Assembly: GCA_025054855.1 (NCBI GenBank)
Contig: JANWZS010000005.1
Location: 49,126-98,213, forward strand
Source of the DNA: Candidatus Nitrosocaldus sp.
Lineage (GTDB): Archaea; Thermoproteota; Nitrososphaeria; Nitrososphaerales; Nitrosocaldaceae
Reading direction: 5' to 3'
DNA length: 49,088 bases
Part shown: positions 17,204 to 25,931 of the stretch, piece after piece
Layout of the letters: every line of letters begins with the position of its first letter
Numbering within the stretch: the first letter of the stretch is position 1
The notes under the pieces: model-generated
Told to the model about the DNA's origin: nothing
Database searches by the model: none
Seen by the model: only the letters and a program-made list of their open reading frames with translations
Position numbers and translations under genes: made by a program

Positions 17204-17533
17204 CTAACTCCTCAGTGACTCTTCTATGAACCGCCTTATGACGTCCTTGGGAGCAGCGCCTATGTGTTGCCCTACAACCTGCCCATTCCTGAAGAGCAGG
17301 AGTGTTGGTATGCTGTATATCTCGTACTCCCTCGCAACATCCTGATTCTCATCCACGTTGAGCTTGAGGAACCTTACCCTACCGTCGTACTCCCCTGCAA
17401 GCTCTTCGAGTACCGGAGCTACCATCCTACATGGTCCACACCACTCCGCCCAAAAGTCAACCAGTACAGGTATGCTCGACCCCAAGACATCCCTCTCCCA
17501 TGACTCCAGACTGGTCTTCTGTACCTTTGCCAT
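17204..17533 (-). CDS. trxA: Thioredoxin
   Basis: A 109-residue classic thioredoxin, reducing protein disulfides in the cytoplasm. The active site W31-C32-G33-P34-C35 follows VDFWAE, the cis-proline is P76 in YSIPTLLLF, and GQVVGQHIGA is the usual late beta-strand. Length is normal and there is no signal peptide. The gene ends within a (CTAA)4 repeat at 17192-17209 that supplies its TAG stop. It stands alone on the reverse strand between two zinc-ribbon genes; its reductase is not in the window. Confidence 0.95.
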   Translation of the reverse strand: MAKVQKTSLESWERDVLGSSIPVLVDFWAEWCGPCRMVAPVLEELAGEYDGRVRFLKLNVDENQDVAREYEIYSIPTLLLFRNGQVVGQHIGAAPKDVIRRFIEESLRS

Positions 17534-17621
17534 GGATGGGTAGAATGGTAACCTACTAATAATTTTTTAGAAATGGGTAATATTTTCCAGGGTAGAGGTT
17601 ATATTTATCGTTGGGGAATGT

Positions 17622-18326
17622 ATGGTGTTGATAGTAAGAGTGAAGGGCTCTGGTGGCTACATACTAGCAGATCTCAACGATGATGAGGTTGGTAGGGCAA
17701 GGCTTGCAGGGGAACTCTTCATAGGTGCGCTGGGGAGGATAGATGAGTCTAGGATACTCTCATACCACTGCACCTCATGCAGCAGGGAACTGGAGGGCTC
17801 TCCAATAATAAGGAGTAGCGATGCCATGGAGGAGGTTGGTGTAGGGCATATCCTGGTGGAGCAGGGGGAGTACATATGCAGGGAGTGCAAGGGTGTGATA
17901 GCAAGGTACAAGGTATTCGGTAGAACAGGTAGAGCGAACAGAGGCCATGCTACACCAGATACCAGCGCTGTATACAGGGGTGTCAAGGCCCAGGGTAGAG
18001 CGGAGGAGGCTAGGAGGGTCACGATGGAAGGTAGGGAGGGGATAAGCCTGAGGAGGGTCATCGAAGAGGGGGCGGGGGTCTTCTACAAGGGTGACAGGGT
18101 AGGGGTCATCAGGGATGTCATAGTCAGGGATGGGAGGGTGCTGCTGTTGGTTGGTAGGGATGATGGCAGTCATGGTGATGATGGCGATGAGCTGGTCCTG
18201 CCATGGGAGGCTGTTGAGAGCATAGGATACGATGGCATAAGGTTGAGGGGCAGGGTATGCAGCAGGTGCAGGTATGAGAACTCGATACTGGATGCTTACT
18301 GTGCTGAATGCGGGAATAGGTTGTAG
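17622..18326 (+). CDS. Zinc-ribbon protein with a probable PRC-barrel-like domain
   Basis: A 234-residue protein. Residues 1-90 contain one CxxC pair (YHCTSCSREL) and a second (YICRECKGV), which could form an N-terminal zinc site. Residues 100-150 are a basic linker. Residues about 150-212 (GDRVGVIRDVIVRDGRVLLL, LVLPWEAVESIGYDGIRL) have the alternating hydrophobic pattern of PRC-barrel domains. Residues 214-233 are a zinc ribbon (VCSRCRYENSILDAYCAECG). The ATG at 17622 has TATATTTAT about 20 nt upstream (17600-17608), so the transcript is leaderless or nearly so. PRC-barrel plus ribbon suggests an RNA- or ribosome-linked role, but this is inference. Confidence 0.6.
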   Translation: MVLIVRVKGSGGYILADLNDDEVGRARLAGELFIGALGRIDESRILSYHCTSCSRELEGSPIIRSSDAMEEVGVGHILVEQGEYICRECKGVIARYKVFGRTGRANRGHATPDTSAVYRGVKAQGRAEEARRVTMEGREGISLRRVIEEGAGVFYKGDRVGVIRDVIVRDGRVLLLVGRDDGSHGDDGDELVLPWEAVESIGYDGIRLRGRVCSRCRYENSILDAYCAECGNRL

Positions 18327-18360
18327 TTAATGATAAAAACTAGCAGGCAAAAGATATCGG

Positions 18361-20001
18361 TCAGTTGTGCATGCTCCTCAACTCCTTCCTCTTTATCTTC
18401 CCTGTGTCGGTCTTTGGCAGTTCGTTTATGAACTCGATTAGCCTTGGGTATGCGTACTCTGCAAGCCTCTTCCTCACAGACTGCTGTATCTCCTCCTTGA
18501 GCGCCTCGGATGGCTCATACCCTGGTTTGAGCACAACATAGGCCTTGATCACATGCCCCCTTATCTCATCATGCCATGGCACCACAGCACTCTCAAGCAC
18601 TGCTGGGTGCTGGTTTATGGCCTCCTCAACCTCCGCAGGGCCTATCCTGTACCCTGCTGCCTTGATGATGTCATCGGTCCTTGCAACGAACCATATGAAC
18701 CCCTCTGCATCCTTGTATCCGTTATCCCCAGTGTATAGCCAACCATTCCTGACCTTCCTCGATGTATCCTCTGGCCTATTCCAGTAGCCTATGAATGCCA
18801 CAGGGTTCGGCATCTTCACCGCTATCTCCCCGATCTCGTTGGGCTTCGCTATATTCCCATTCTCATCCAGAACCTCGACTATGAACCCTGGGGTTGCCTT
18901 GCCTATGGAGCCTGGCTTGGGGCCCATGAGCGAGTAGCAGTTGGTGACCACTATGTTCGCCTCCGTCTGCCCGTATATCTCGTTCAATGGCACGTTGAGC
19001 CTGTCCATGCACCACCTCACGAGTTCTGCGCCCACCGGTTCCCCAGCGCTACCCAGTGCCCTCAGTGCAAGATCGTACTCCTTCCTGGGCTCATCCTTGA
19101 ACCTGCGCATCATCCTCAGCGCTGTTGGGACTATGTATGCGCACGTCACCCTGTAGCGCTCCATTATGCTGTATGCCCACGCTGGATCGAACTTGCCGCT
19201 CCTGGGTGTGACAACCACAGGGTATCCGAAGTAGAGTGAGGGGAAGAGCACATCCCCTATCGCTGCGACCCATGCCCATTCAGATGGCGTCCAGAATACA
19301 TCCCCTTCCCTCGGTGCCATCTCTAGGTAGAGCTGGTAGCAGGGTATGCATCCCAGGAGGAAGCTGTGGGGTAGGAGCACGCCCTTCGGTAGCCCAGTAG
19401 TGCCAGAGGTGTAGAGCATGTGTGCAGGGTCCCCTATCCTCGTATGTACTGGCTTGAAGTTGGTTGAACCATGCCTCAGTATGCTATCGATGTCATTGAA
19501 CTCGCCACTACCACTGTTATGGACGGAGAAGACCTCTATGCTCAGACCATCGAGTGCTGGCCTCACCTTATCCCTGAGGGTATCATCGAAGATGAACACC
19601 TTCGCACCGCTATCAGCTAGCCTGTACTTTATCGCATCTGTACCGAACAGTGTGCTCATGGAGAGGGCTATGGCACCTATCCTGTATGCTGTAAGCATGG
19701 CAACCAAGGCCTCTGGGCCCTGAGGCACGAGTATGGCTATCCTGTCACCTCTGCCAACCTTGAGGTCCGTTAAGGTATTCGCAAGCCTGTTGGACATGTT
19801 GAGAAGGTCCCTGAACCTGTACATCCTTGTGCTACCATCACTCCCCTCGTAGTACATGGCTACCTTGCTGGTATCTGCGTGCTTGTCCAGCATCTCACTG
19901 CCCATGTTGAAGTACTCTGGCAACTCCCATACGAAGCTCCTGCATAGGGCATCGTAGCTTGAGCAGTCGAACCTCCTCACATCGAAGTTGGAGAAGCCCA
20001 T
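18361..20001 (-). CDS. AMP-forming acyl-CoA synthetase (medium-chain/acetyl-CoA synthetase-like)
   Basis: A 546-residue ANL-superfamily ligase activating a carboxylic acid with ATP, then CoA. Visible: P-loop YTSGTTGLPKG near 196-206, EIYGQTEANIVV (A5), GWLYTGDNGYKD (A7), ARTDDIIKAAGYRIGPAEVEEAI (A8), and the catalytic Lys K535 in PKTDTGKIKRKE (A10). The WTPSEWAWVAAIGD segment is typical of the ACSM/medium-chain branch. It could use acetate, propionate or a medium-chain acid. In Thaumarchaeota related enzymes activate 3-hydroxypropionate or 4-hydroxybutyrate, but that cannot be told here. A reverse-strand TATA (GATTTATTAAT, about 20030-20040) lies about 30 nt before the ATG. Confidence 0.88.
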   Translation of the reverse strand: MGFSNFDVRRFDCSSYDALCRSFVWELPEYFNMGSEMLDKHADTSKVAMYYEGSDGSTRMYRFRDLLNMSNRLANTLTDLKVGRGDRIAILVPQGPEALVAMLTAYRIGAIALSMSTLFGTDAIKYRLADSGAKVFIFDDTLRDKVRPALDGLSIEVFSVHNSGSGEFNDIDSILRHGSTNFKPVHTRIGDPAHMLYTSGTTGLPKGVLLPHSFLLGCIPCYQLYLEMAPREGDVFWTPSEWAWVAAIGDVLFPSLYFGYPVVVTPRSGKFDPAWAYSIMERYRVTCAYIVPTALRMMRRFKDEPRKEYDLALRALGSAGEPVGAELVRWCMDRLNVPLNEIYGQTEANIVVTNCYSLMGPKPGSIGKATPGFIVEVLDENGNIAKPNEIGEIAVKMPNPVAFIGYWNRPEDTSRKVRNGWLYTGDNGYKDAEGFIWFVARTDDIIKAAGYRIGPAEVEEAINQHPAVLESAVVPWHDEIRGHVIKAYVVLKPGYEPSEALKEEIQQSVRKRLAEYAYPRLIEFINELPKTDTGKIKRKELRSMHN

Positions 20002-20129
20002 CTCACTTGCTAATGGGATCTACTGTTGTATTAATAAATCTTATCAGCAATATGTGCGTATAGGCTGATTATAGGTAGGTAGGTGGGAGGTAGTTGCTGA
20101 TGACTCGTGCAATGGAAGGATACACGTGG

Positions 20130-20426
20130 TTATCCATCGGTGACCACCTTCCCTCCAGCATCACTAACCAACTCATCGATCCGTGCAAGTACCAACCTCA
20201 CGAACTCCTGGAACTCATCATCGCTAGGATCACGCATGAGTATACGCCTGCTCTGATAGTAGAATGAGTTGTATAACCTCCCTATTACTATGCCCAGTGC
20301 TAGAGCATGCTTACCTTCCATGGCATGGAGTGGGCTCAGGGCATCTACGAGCATGTTGACCCTAGCAGTATCGCTTCTACACTCATCTATCTTCGAGTTG
20401 ATCACATCCCTTATCCTCTCATCCAT
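20130..20426 (-). CDS. Small conserved hypothetical helical protein
   Basis: A 98-residue acidic, helical protein (RIRDVINSKIDECRSDTARVN, HALALGIVIGRLYNSFYYQSRR) with no recognised motif and no membrane segment. It sits 48 bp downstream of the coiled-coil gene at 20475 on the same strand, so the two may be co-transcribed. Codon use matches neighbours. Function unknown. Confidence 0.6.
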   Translation of the reverse strand: MDERIRDVINSKIDECRSDTARVNMLVDALSPLHAMEGKHALALGIVIGRLYNSFYYQSRRILMRDPSDDEFQEFVRLVLARIDELVSDAGGKVVTDG

Positions 20427-20474
20427 ACCATACTCTTCCCATGATCACCTTTTAACCTCTCGTCTATCGTCTTA

Positions 20475-21023
20475 TCACTGGAGTGATGCTATAACGCTCA
20501 CCTTCCTGCCCAGTATCCTCTGCATCTCCCTTATGCTATTGACGAACTTGTACTTGGCCTCCCTCTCATCCTTGGCATCTATAGCAATCCCATCCTGCAT
20601 GAACGACAGGTCCCTTATGTTGGCCTTTGGTAGTAGGGTTGATAGCATGGCAACGAAGTTCGTGAACGTGGCGCCATCCCTGTACCTGTATACCAGTCTA
20701 CCCCTTCCCCTCCCACTGCCATCCTCCACTGGCCTAGGCTCTATAGGTATTACGAGGTCCTGCGATATAAGCCCGTTTATGAACGCCTCCATATCGTTCT
20801 TGACGGCCTCCTCTAGAGCATCTATCTCACTGTTCAACCTCGCCCTCATGCTCTCGGCATCCTCATCATCGTACTCATAGCCTATGATCCTAGCGAACTC
20901 CATCTCCATGGCCTTATCCCTCATCCTTGAGTCCAGCTCAGCGAGCTCCTGCCTGAGCCTTGCTATCCTATCTCTATTGGTCTTTATCTTTGATGCGAGT
21001 TGATCAAGGTAGTAGAGGTCCAT
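20475..21023 (-). CDS. Hypothetical protein with N-terminal coiled coil
   Basis: A 182-residue protein. Residues 5-80 are a predicted coiled coil (heptads of LASKIKTNRDRIARLRQELAEL and ESMRARLNSEIDALEEAV). Residues 90-182 are an alpha/beta domain with a Gly/Arg patch (GSGRGRGR) and a closing KYKFVNSIREMQRILGRKVSV. No catalytic motif is visible. It may form an operon with the 98-residue gene just downstream. Function unknown. Confidence 0.6.
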   Translation of the reverse strand: MDLYYLDQLASKIKTNRDRIARLRQELAELDSRMRDKAMEMEFARIIGYEYDDEDAESMRARLNSEIDALEEAVKNDMEAFINGLISQDLVIPIEPRPVEDGSGRGRGRLVYRYRDGATFTNFVAMLSTLLPKANIRDLSFMQDGIAIDAKDEREAKYKFVNSIREMQRILGRKVSVIASLQ

Positions 21024-21095
21024 ACCATGGGTGAGTCATCCTGCTCCGTATTTTAGTGGTGGTGTGTAGATGAGTAGACCCCTTGTGACCATATT

Positions 21096-22112
21096 TTACT
21101 GGTGCAGTTGTGATGGTTCATACATACTATTGCCAGCATAAGCATCCCTAGCATACACATTGTACTCTTTGCCTGGGTCTCCCCTGAGTCCGTATGTGTA
21201 TGCAAGGCAGTTGCCGAGGCAGCCACACCTCTCGCATATTGGGCTCGGCATATCTGGATCAGCGCTACCCATGCTGCATGGGCTCTTTATCCTACCGAAT
21301 GCATCTACCGCAACACACATCCAGTTAGGGCACCTGTTGCCCCATGGCCTCCTGCTCACATTCAACTGTGCTTCAGTGTTGAGTATGAACCCATAGTGCT
21401 CCCTCTTCAGCCTTATCAGTTCGTCTATGAGCGTATCCCTCTCCCTCCCGAACGGAAGCCAGAGGGGGTCGTTCTCACTGAACGGTGTGTAGAACTGGAA
21501 GACCATTCCCTCGACCACATCCTCCCACTCATCCACCATCCTTGCCACATGCTTGTAGTTGAGCGAGTTTATGGTAACGTTGACCGTTGTGTAGAAGCCC
21601 TTGCCCTTCCTCCCGTATGTGCTTGTGAACTCAGTTATGTTCTGCCTCACCCTATCGTACGTCTTGCCCCTTATCATATCGTGCACCTCCCTAGGCCCAT
21701 CTACTGAGAAGATGTAGAGCACTATGCCCTTGAAGAATAGTATGGGTAGTGTTGCATTAGTTACTACTGTGCACTTGCCATGCATCTCTTTGCTGAATAG
21801 TTCGATGACATCAGGCCTGAGATATGGTTCCCCTCCAAGCAGGTATACGTGCACCACATTGTAACGCTTCTTGAATATCTCATCTATAACACGCTTCCAT
21901 CCCTCGACGCTCAACTCCTGCATGCTAGAGTTTCTGCTTGCCCACCAGTAACAGTGCGAGCAGTGCAGGTTGCAGTAGTTGGTGACATCGGCAGAGCCGT
22001 AGAATGGGCTCCTCTTGCCCAGCATCGACCTTATGGCTTTGTAGGATATGTGCCAGTATGTGGGGTCCTTCAGCATATTTATTATATTCTTAACATCGTG
22101 CTGGTGGAGCAT
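21096..22112 (-). CDS. Radical SAM protein with C-terminal Cys-rich (SPASM/twitch-like) region
   Basis: A 338-residue protein with the radical SAM cluster motif C47-x3-C51-x2-C54 (NYCNLHCSHCYW), the SAM-binding GGEPYLRPD near 105, and a C-terminal Cys set (CPNWMCVAVDAFGRI, SPCSMG, CERCGCLGNC) that probably holds a second 4Fe-4S cluster as in SPASM proteins. It uses SAM cleavage for a radical modification of an unknown substrate, perhaps a peptide or a lipid-linked molecule. The ATG at 22112 follows a reverse-strand AT-rich run (TTTAAATATTTATA, about 22125-22138). Its promoter region abuts that of arlB but lies on the other strand; a link to archaellin modification is only a thought. Confidence 0.82.
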   Translation of the reverse strand: MLHQHDVKNIINMLKDPTYWHISYKAIRSMLGKRSPFYGSADVTNYCNLHCSHCYWWASRNSSMQELSVEGWKRVIDEIFKKRYNVVHVYLLGGEPYLRPDVIELFSKEMHGKCTVVTNATLPILFFKGIVLYIFSVDGPREVHDMIRGKTYDRVRQNITEFTSTYGRKGKGFYTTVNVTINSLNYKHVARMVDEWEDVVEGMVFQFYTPFSENDPLWLPFGRERDTLIDELIRLKREHYGFILNTEAQLNVSRRPWGNRCPNWMCVAVDAFGRIKSPCSMGSADPDMPSPICERCGCLGNCLAYTYGLRGDPGKEYNVYARDAYAGNSMYEPSQLHQ

Positions 22113-22208
22113 GTATATGAATTATAATATAAATATTTAAAGATTATTTTTATTAGCTTGCATAGCAGATGGATGATGCTATACCTATTACTACTCCTAC
22201 CACTGTCT

Positions 22209-22230
22209 GTTTGTAACTCTGCTTACAAAC
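22209..22230. promoter_or_regulatory. Inverted repeat upstream of the archaellum operon
   Basis: GTTTGTAA and TTACAAAC, perfect 8-bp arms around a 6-bp spacer, centred 45 bp before the arlB ATG and overlapping the expected BRE/TATA zone (TACAAACTA). This placement fits a repressor or activator operator. Similar GTATGTAA motifs occur at 31128 and 45496. Confidence 0.5.
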
Positions 22231-22264
22231 TAAAGGATATCATCCATACCATTATACTAATCGC

Positions 22265-22936
22265 ATGGCCGCAATACGTGCAAGAAGGGGTTCAGGCAGG
22301 CACAGCAGGAGAGGTATCCTAGGTATAGAGTCTGCAATAGTGATGATAGCATTCGTCGTAGTTGCTGCAGCGCTGGCATTCGTGGTTCTGAATGCTGGAT
22401 TTGGCACTACACAGAAGAGCAAGACCACGATAAGTGAAGGCTTAAAGTCCGCAACTGGTGCAGTAGAAGTTGCAGGGCTGGTTACTGGTGGTGGTGATCC
22501 TAGTGGAGGAAAGTTACTGTACTATAGCATACCAATAAAGCTGGCAAGTGGAGCAGGCGAGGTTAACCTTCAGAAGGAGCTGACGGCAGTAAAGTACTTC
22601 AGCAAGTCAGTGAACTTTGACAATATATACATTGGTACAGAGAGAACTAGCGCATCATACACTAGTGTAACAGCGGTATTTGATGACTCTGATTGCAATC
22701 CTGATGATGTAGCTGACGATGAGGTCTGTGCAGTGATATGGTGGAGCAACAGCATACAGGACAATGATATACTGGATGGTGGTGAGGTAGCAGTTCTAAC
22801 CATAGTATTTGGTATGGACAATCAGCCAGAGCAGCTAGATGTGCTTCATGCAGAACTGATAATATCTGGCGGTTCAGTCTTGACAGTAGAGAGAACAGTG
22901 CCAGTAATAACAACGAGTGTAGTGAACCTAGGATAA
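22265..22936 (+). CDS. arlB: Archaellin (archaellum filament subunit)
   Basis: A 223-residue class III signal peptide protein: a basic leader (MAAIRARRGSGRHSRRG) with cleavage expected after G17, then the hydrophobic filament core ILGIESAIVMIAFVVVAAAL. The remainder is a beta-rich, Ser/Thr/Asp-rich exposed domain (VTGGGDPSGGKLLYYSIPI, WWSNSIQDNDILDGGEVAVLTIVFG) as in archaellin C-terminal domains. It is exported and polymerised into the rotating filament. The prepilin peptidase needed to cut it (ArlK/PibD) is not in the window. It is first of the arl operon, with an inverted repeat at 22209-22230 upstream. Only one archaellin gene is present. Confidence 0.92.
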   Translation: MAAIRARRGSGRHSRRGILGIESAIVMIAFVVVAAALAFVVLNAGFGTTQKSKTTISEGLKSATGAVEVAGLVTGGGDPSGGKLLYYSIPIKLASGAGEVNLQKELTAVKYFSKSVNFDNIYIGTERTSASYTSVTAVFDDSDCNPDDVADDEVCAVIWWSNSIQDNDILDGGEVAVLTIVFGMDNQPEQLDVLHAELIISGGSVLTVERTVPVITTSVVNLG

Positions 22937-22948
22937 AGGTGAGGTAGG

Positions 22949-24187
22949 ATGCAGGCAAAGGTAATAACAACCCCCCTACTTTTTTTGTTGAAGATAAACT
23001 CCTCATCAAGAATACTCCTAACAGGTATACTTCTCTCGTTATTATGGTTCTTTATCTACTATAATGCTAGAGTGTATTTCTTTCATCCATTATACTTCAT
23101 GCTACCATCACTTCTAATAGTACTTGCACTTGTAGTATTACCATCATTGCTGGCAAGGAAGCACGGCATGATGAGCAGTGATAGTATGGAGAATAGCAAT
23201 AATAGTGATAGCAGTTACTCACCCTCTGATATGGATGCAAGCAATATGCAGGTTGAGGAGGTGCAGTTATCACAACAGACTGATTCCAGTACAATAGCCA
23301 CTGAAGGAATTACCATGCCTCAACAGGCAGTGGATGAATCGATGATACAGCAGATGGTAGATGAGAAGATAGCATCGATAACAAGCAGTGTGGGAGAAGC
23401 TGTGCAGAAGGCTAGCGATGCAATAAATACTGTAAATGCAGTGAAGACAGATATAGAGAATCTCAAGAAGAGCATGAAGGATCTGACAGAGGCGTTCGAG
23501 ACTACACTAGTTGATTTCAAGGCATTCCAGGCGGAGATAGCAAATCCTTTGAACTTCATGCGTAAGTACTTTGATCAACTCAACATAGATGCACTGTCAG
23601 ACCCAACTCTACCCTTGCAAAAGTCAGATATCAACTTTGGCAATAATAATGGTAATGGTGATCACAAGTCTACTGATAGCGATATCAAGAGCAACGCAGA
23701 TCATGACGATGAACCTCTTGGCACCAGAAAGGAAGGAGATGTGGTTACTGTTAGAAGCGAGAACGGTGATATGGCAGCTACTAGCATAGTATCGAATGGG
23801 GAGAATGATGCACAAGGCACATCTACAGTAAGTAAGAACATAATATCTCTTGCACAGTCAAACGGGATAACCCTAGCAAGACTGATGGAACTCATACTAA
23901 CGATAGGAGAGTTCATGAAGACGTTCGGTAATGAATATGCTAATATACTGCATGTGCAGTGCAAGTTACTCAATCTGAGCAATGAGGCAGAGAAGATAGT
24001 ATATAGTGTAGTGGATATGCTCAGCAAATCGACTCTAACGCCAGAGGAGTGTGCAGTCTCACTCTACATGCTTGCAGATGTACTTGGATTCAAGGACAAG
24101 GATGCAGATACGCTCTATGCAAGGCTTAGGATGAGCATAAAGAGCCACCAGTTCGATTCAAGTAAGAGCGTTGATAGTCATGGATGA
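22949..24187 (+). CDS. arlX: ArlX-position membrane-anchored coiled-coil archaellum protein, with ArlC/D/E-like traits
   Basis: A 412-residue protein. Two N-terminal membrane spans (about 21-40 and 46-68), a Ser/Asn/Gln-rich linker, a coiled coil at about 125-200 ending EIANPLNFMRKYFDQL, a second low-complexity Asn/Asp/Ser stretch at about 225-290, and a helical C-terminal domain (about 290-395). Its place between arlB and arlG matches arlX of crenarchaea, whose product forms a ring round the motor. The coiled coil followed by N-P-x-N/F also recalls euryarchaeal ArlC/D/E, which relay chemotaxis signals. It is about 1.7 times the size of Sulfolobus ArlX. Start at 22949 has an AAGGTGAGGT Shine-Dalgarno. 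The name rests on synteny. Confidence 0.6.
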   Translation: MQAKVITTPLLFLLKINSSSRILLTGILLSLLWFFIYYNARVYFFHPLYFMLPSLLIVLALVVLPSLLARKHGMMSSDSMENSNNSDSSYSPSDMDASNMQVEEVQLSQQTDSSTIATEGITMPQQAVDESMIQQMVDEKIASITSSVGEAVQKASDAINTVNAVKTDIENLKKSMKDLTEAFETTLVDFKAFQAEIANPLNFMRKYFDQLNIDALSDPTLPLQKSDINFGNNNGNGDHKSTDSDIKSNADHDDEPLGTRKEGDVVTVRSENGDMAATSIVSNGENDAQGTSTVSKNIISLAQSNGITLARLMELILTIGEFMKTFGNEYANILHVQCKLLNLSNEAEKIVYSVVDMLSKSTLTPEECAVSLYMLADVLGFKDKDADTLYARLRMSIKSHQFDSSKSVDSHG

Positions 24188-24193
24188 TCAGCC

Positions 24194-24655
24194 ATGGTAT
24201 CTGCAGTATTCGCTGAGAGCATACTGCTCATAGCATCAATAACCATAGCAGCTATATTTGCAAGTACAGTCATAAGCAAGAGTACGATAATCCAGTCGTT
24301 CTTTGCTACACAGACACAGATGCAGAGGGAGACCGCACTGACTAGCATAAAGATAATCTATGTCAATGCCAACGCTACTACTGTCAAGGCGTGGGTGAAG
24401 AATACTGGTATGTATAGCATATCTAACCTTGATGCGGTAGATGTGTACTTTGGAGAGGTTAATGCACTACAGAGGATACCGTACAATGCAGCGTCAGCAC
24501 CCAAGTGGGTTTATGATAACACTGATACATGGAATCCAAAGCAGACAAAGGAGCTCACAGTAACACTGAGCAGTGCAATCCAATCCAACAAGACATATAT
24601 GCTGAAGGTAGCCTTGCCGAATGGTGTGACTGATGAATACATATTCTCAACATGA
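24194..24655 (+). CDS. arlG: Archaellum stator/pseudoperiplasmic protein ArlG
   Basis: A 153-residue protein with an N-terminal hydrophobic helix (residues 4-30, AESILLIASITIAAIFAST) resembling a type IV pilin core, then a beta-sandwich exposed domain (KIIYVNANATTVKAWVKNTG, LDAVDVYFGEV). ArlG with ArlF anchors the motor to the S-layer. The VKNTG motif and position between arlX and arlF support the call. It follows arlX by 6 bp, so translation is probably coupled. Confidence 0.85.
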   Translation: MVSAVFAESILLIASITIAAIFASTVISKSTIIQSFFATQTQMQRETALTSIKIIYVNANATTVKAWVKNTGMYSISNLDAVDVYFGEVNALQRIPYNAASAPKWVYDNTDTWNPKQTKELTVTLSSAIQSNKTYMLKVALPNGVTDEYIFST

Positions 24656-24665
24656 TTGATCTACC

Positions 24666-25190
24666 ATGGGTTTCAGCATAGTCATAGCATCTGCGATAAT
24701 GTTCATAGCATTACTGACCTCTCTGGCAGTGATGCTTACAGTTGCAAGTAACATGCACAAGGCAAACGATGCGATGGTTAAGGGTACCATGCTAAGGAAG
24801 GATATTAGCGATACCAGCATAGATATAGATGATCTGACTATAAATAGTAGTGATAGAAGGCATATATCGTTCCTGTTAAGCAACGATGGCAAGAGTAAGT
24901 TATTCAACTATACACACTTTGACTTAATTGTTACTTACTACTATAAGGATGCTATGAACAATGATATTCTGGGTGTAGAGAGATTATCATATGGCAATGC
25001 ACTGCAACAAGGTTACTGGAGATTGAGCATACAGGATGATATAATAGATCCTAAAGTACTCAATCCAAAGGAAGGGGCTCTAGTAGAGGCCATGCTGAGT
25101 AATCCCATAACCTCTACTACTGGTAGAAGCATAGTTGTGACTGTTGCGACGGATAATGGTGTCACTGCAACACTAGCAAGTACAACATGA
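24666..25190 (+). CDS. arlF: Archaellum stator protein ArlF
   Basis: A 174-residue protein beginning MGFSIVIASAIMFIALLTSLAV, an N-terminal membrane helix typical of ArlF, followed by an exposed beta-sandwich (RRHISFLLSNDGKSKLFNYTHFDLIVTYYYKD). In Sulfolobus ArlF binds the S-layer protein and acts as stator. It is 10 bp after arlG and 17 bp before arlH. No features are missing compared with the family. Confidence 0.85.
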   Translation: MGFSIVIASAIMFIALLTSLAVMLTVASNMHKANDAMVKGTMLRKDISDTSIDIDDLTINSSDRRHISFLLSNDGKSKLFNYTHFDLIVTYYYKDAMNNDILGVERLSYGNALQQGYWRLSIQDDIIDPKVLNPKEGALVEAMLSNPITSTTGRSIVVTVATDNGVTATLASTT

Positions 25191-25207
25191 TGATATGGTG
25201 AGAGCTG

Positions 25208-25909
25208 ATGGTAAGGATAATCTCTACAACCAATGAAGAGATAGATAGGCAATTAGGAGGAGGATTGCCCTTACCGTCACTCATACTTGTGGAGGGGGAG
25301 CATGGCTCTGGCAAGAGTGTTGTGGCAGCACTCTTCACATATGGCATGCTTGCAGCAGGGATGAGGGTACTCATGATAAGCGAGAACAACATAAGAGAGT
25401 ATATAGATAAGATGAAGGCCATAACGTACAACTTCTCCATACACTTCCTTAAGAGGAGGCTCATAATGCTTCCTCTATACGTATACGGTGCAAAGTGGTC
25501 AAGGGAACATGCGAAGCACCTTCTTCCAATAATAAGCAGGTACATGAGTGCAAATGCAGACAAGTTTGATGCAGTGGTCATAGACTCAATATCACTGCTC
25601 ACGATGTATGCTGAAGAAGAGGCGATACTTGACTTTATAACTAGATGCAAGAACCTGGTTACGAATGGCATAAGCATACTCGTCACAACACATCCATCAT
25701 CCATAGATGAGAATATAGGCTCGAAACTCAGAGCAGCATCTGACTGCTACATAAGGCTCAAGTCGGTCAATGTTGCTGGAAGGGATGTGAAGTCGGTTGA
25801 GATTGTAAAGATCCTAGGCTCCATGGGGCAGGTTAATTCACAGTTCAGTGCTGAGGTTAGTAGTATATTTGGTTTGAAGATAGTGCCAATAGCAATGGCC
25901 AATGCATGA
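25208..25909 (+). CDS. arlH: Archaellum motor ATP-binding protein ArlH (KaiC/RecA fold)
   Basis: A 233-residue RecA-superfamily protein with Walker A G30-EHGSGKS37 and Walker B DAVVIDSIS near 120-128, plus an I-L-V-T-T-H-P sensor strand. ArlH binds ATP, probably without fast hydrolysis, and couples to ArlI and ArlJ at the base of the motor. Start ATG 25208 has GGTGAG about 6 nt upstream. Its stop lies upstream of the preferred arlI start; an alternative arlI ATG at 25902 would overlap it by 8 bp. Confidence 0.92.
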   Translation: MVRIISTTNEEIDRQLGGGLPLPSLILVEGEHGSGKSVVAALFTYGMLAAGMRVLMISENNIREYIDKMKAITYNFSIHFLKRRLIMLPLYVYGAKWSREHAKHLLPIISRYMSANADKFDAVVIDSISLLTMYAEEEAILDFITRCKNLVTNGISILVTTHPSSIDENIGSKLRAASDCYIRLKSVNVAGRDVKSVEIVKILGSMGQVNSQFSAEVSSIFGLKIVPIAMANA

Positions 25910-25919
25910 TACAGGTAAA

Positions 25920-25927
25920 GAGGTGAT
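25920..25927 (+). promoter_or_regulatory. Strong Shine-Dalgarno deciding a TTG start for arlI
   Basis: GAGGTGAT, complementary to the 3' end of archaeal 16S rRNA, lies 4 nt before TTG 25932. The same motif and spacing precede smc (8327-8334). It lies inside the reading frame of the upstream ATG 25902, which lacks such a site, so TTG 25932 is preferred. Confidence 0.6.
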
Positions 25928-25931
25928 TACA

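Noticed and set aside
20041-20129. Possible small RNA with GGTAGGTAGGTGGGAGGTAG run
   Set aside because: It is a simple GGTA repeat between two reverse-strand genes, with no stable hairpin or box motifs.
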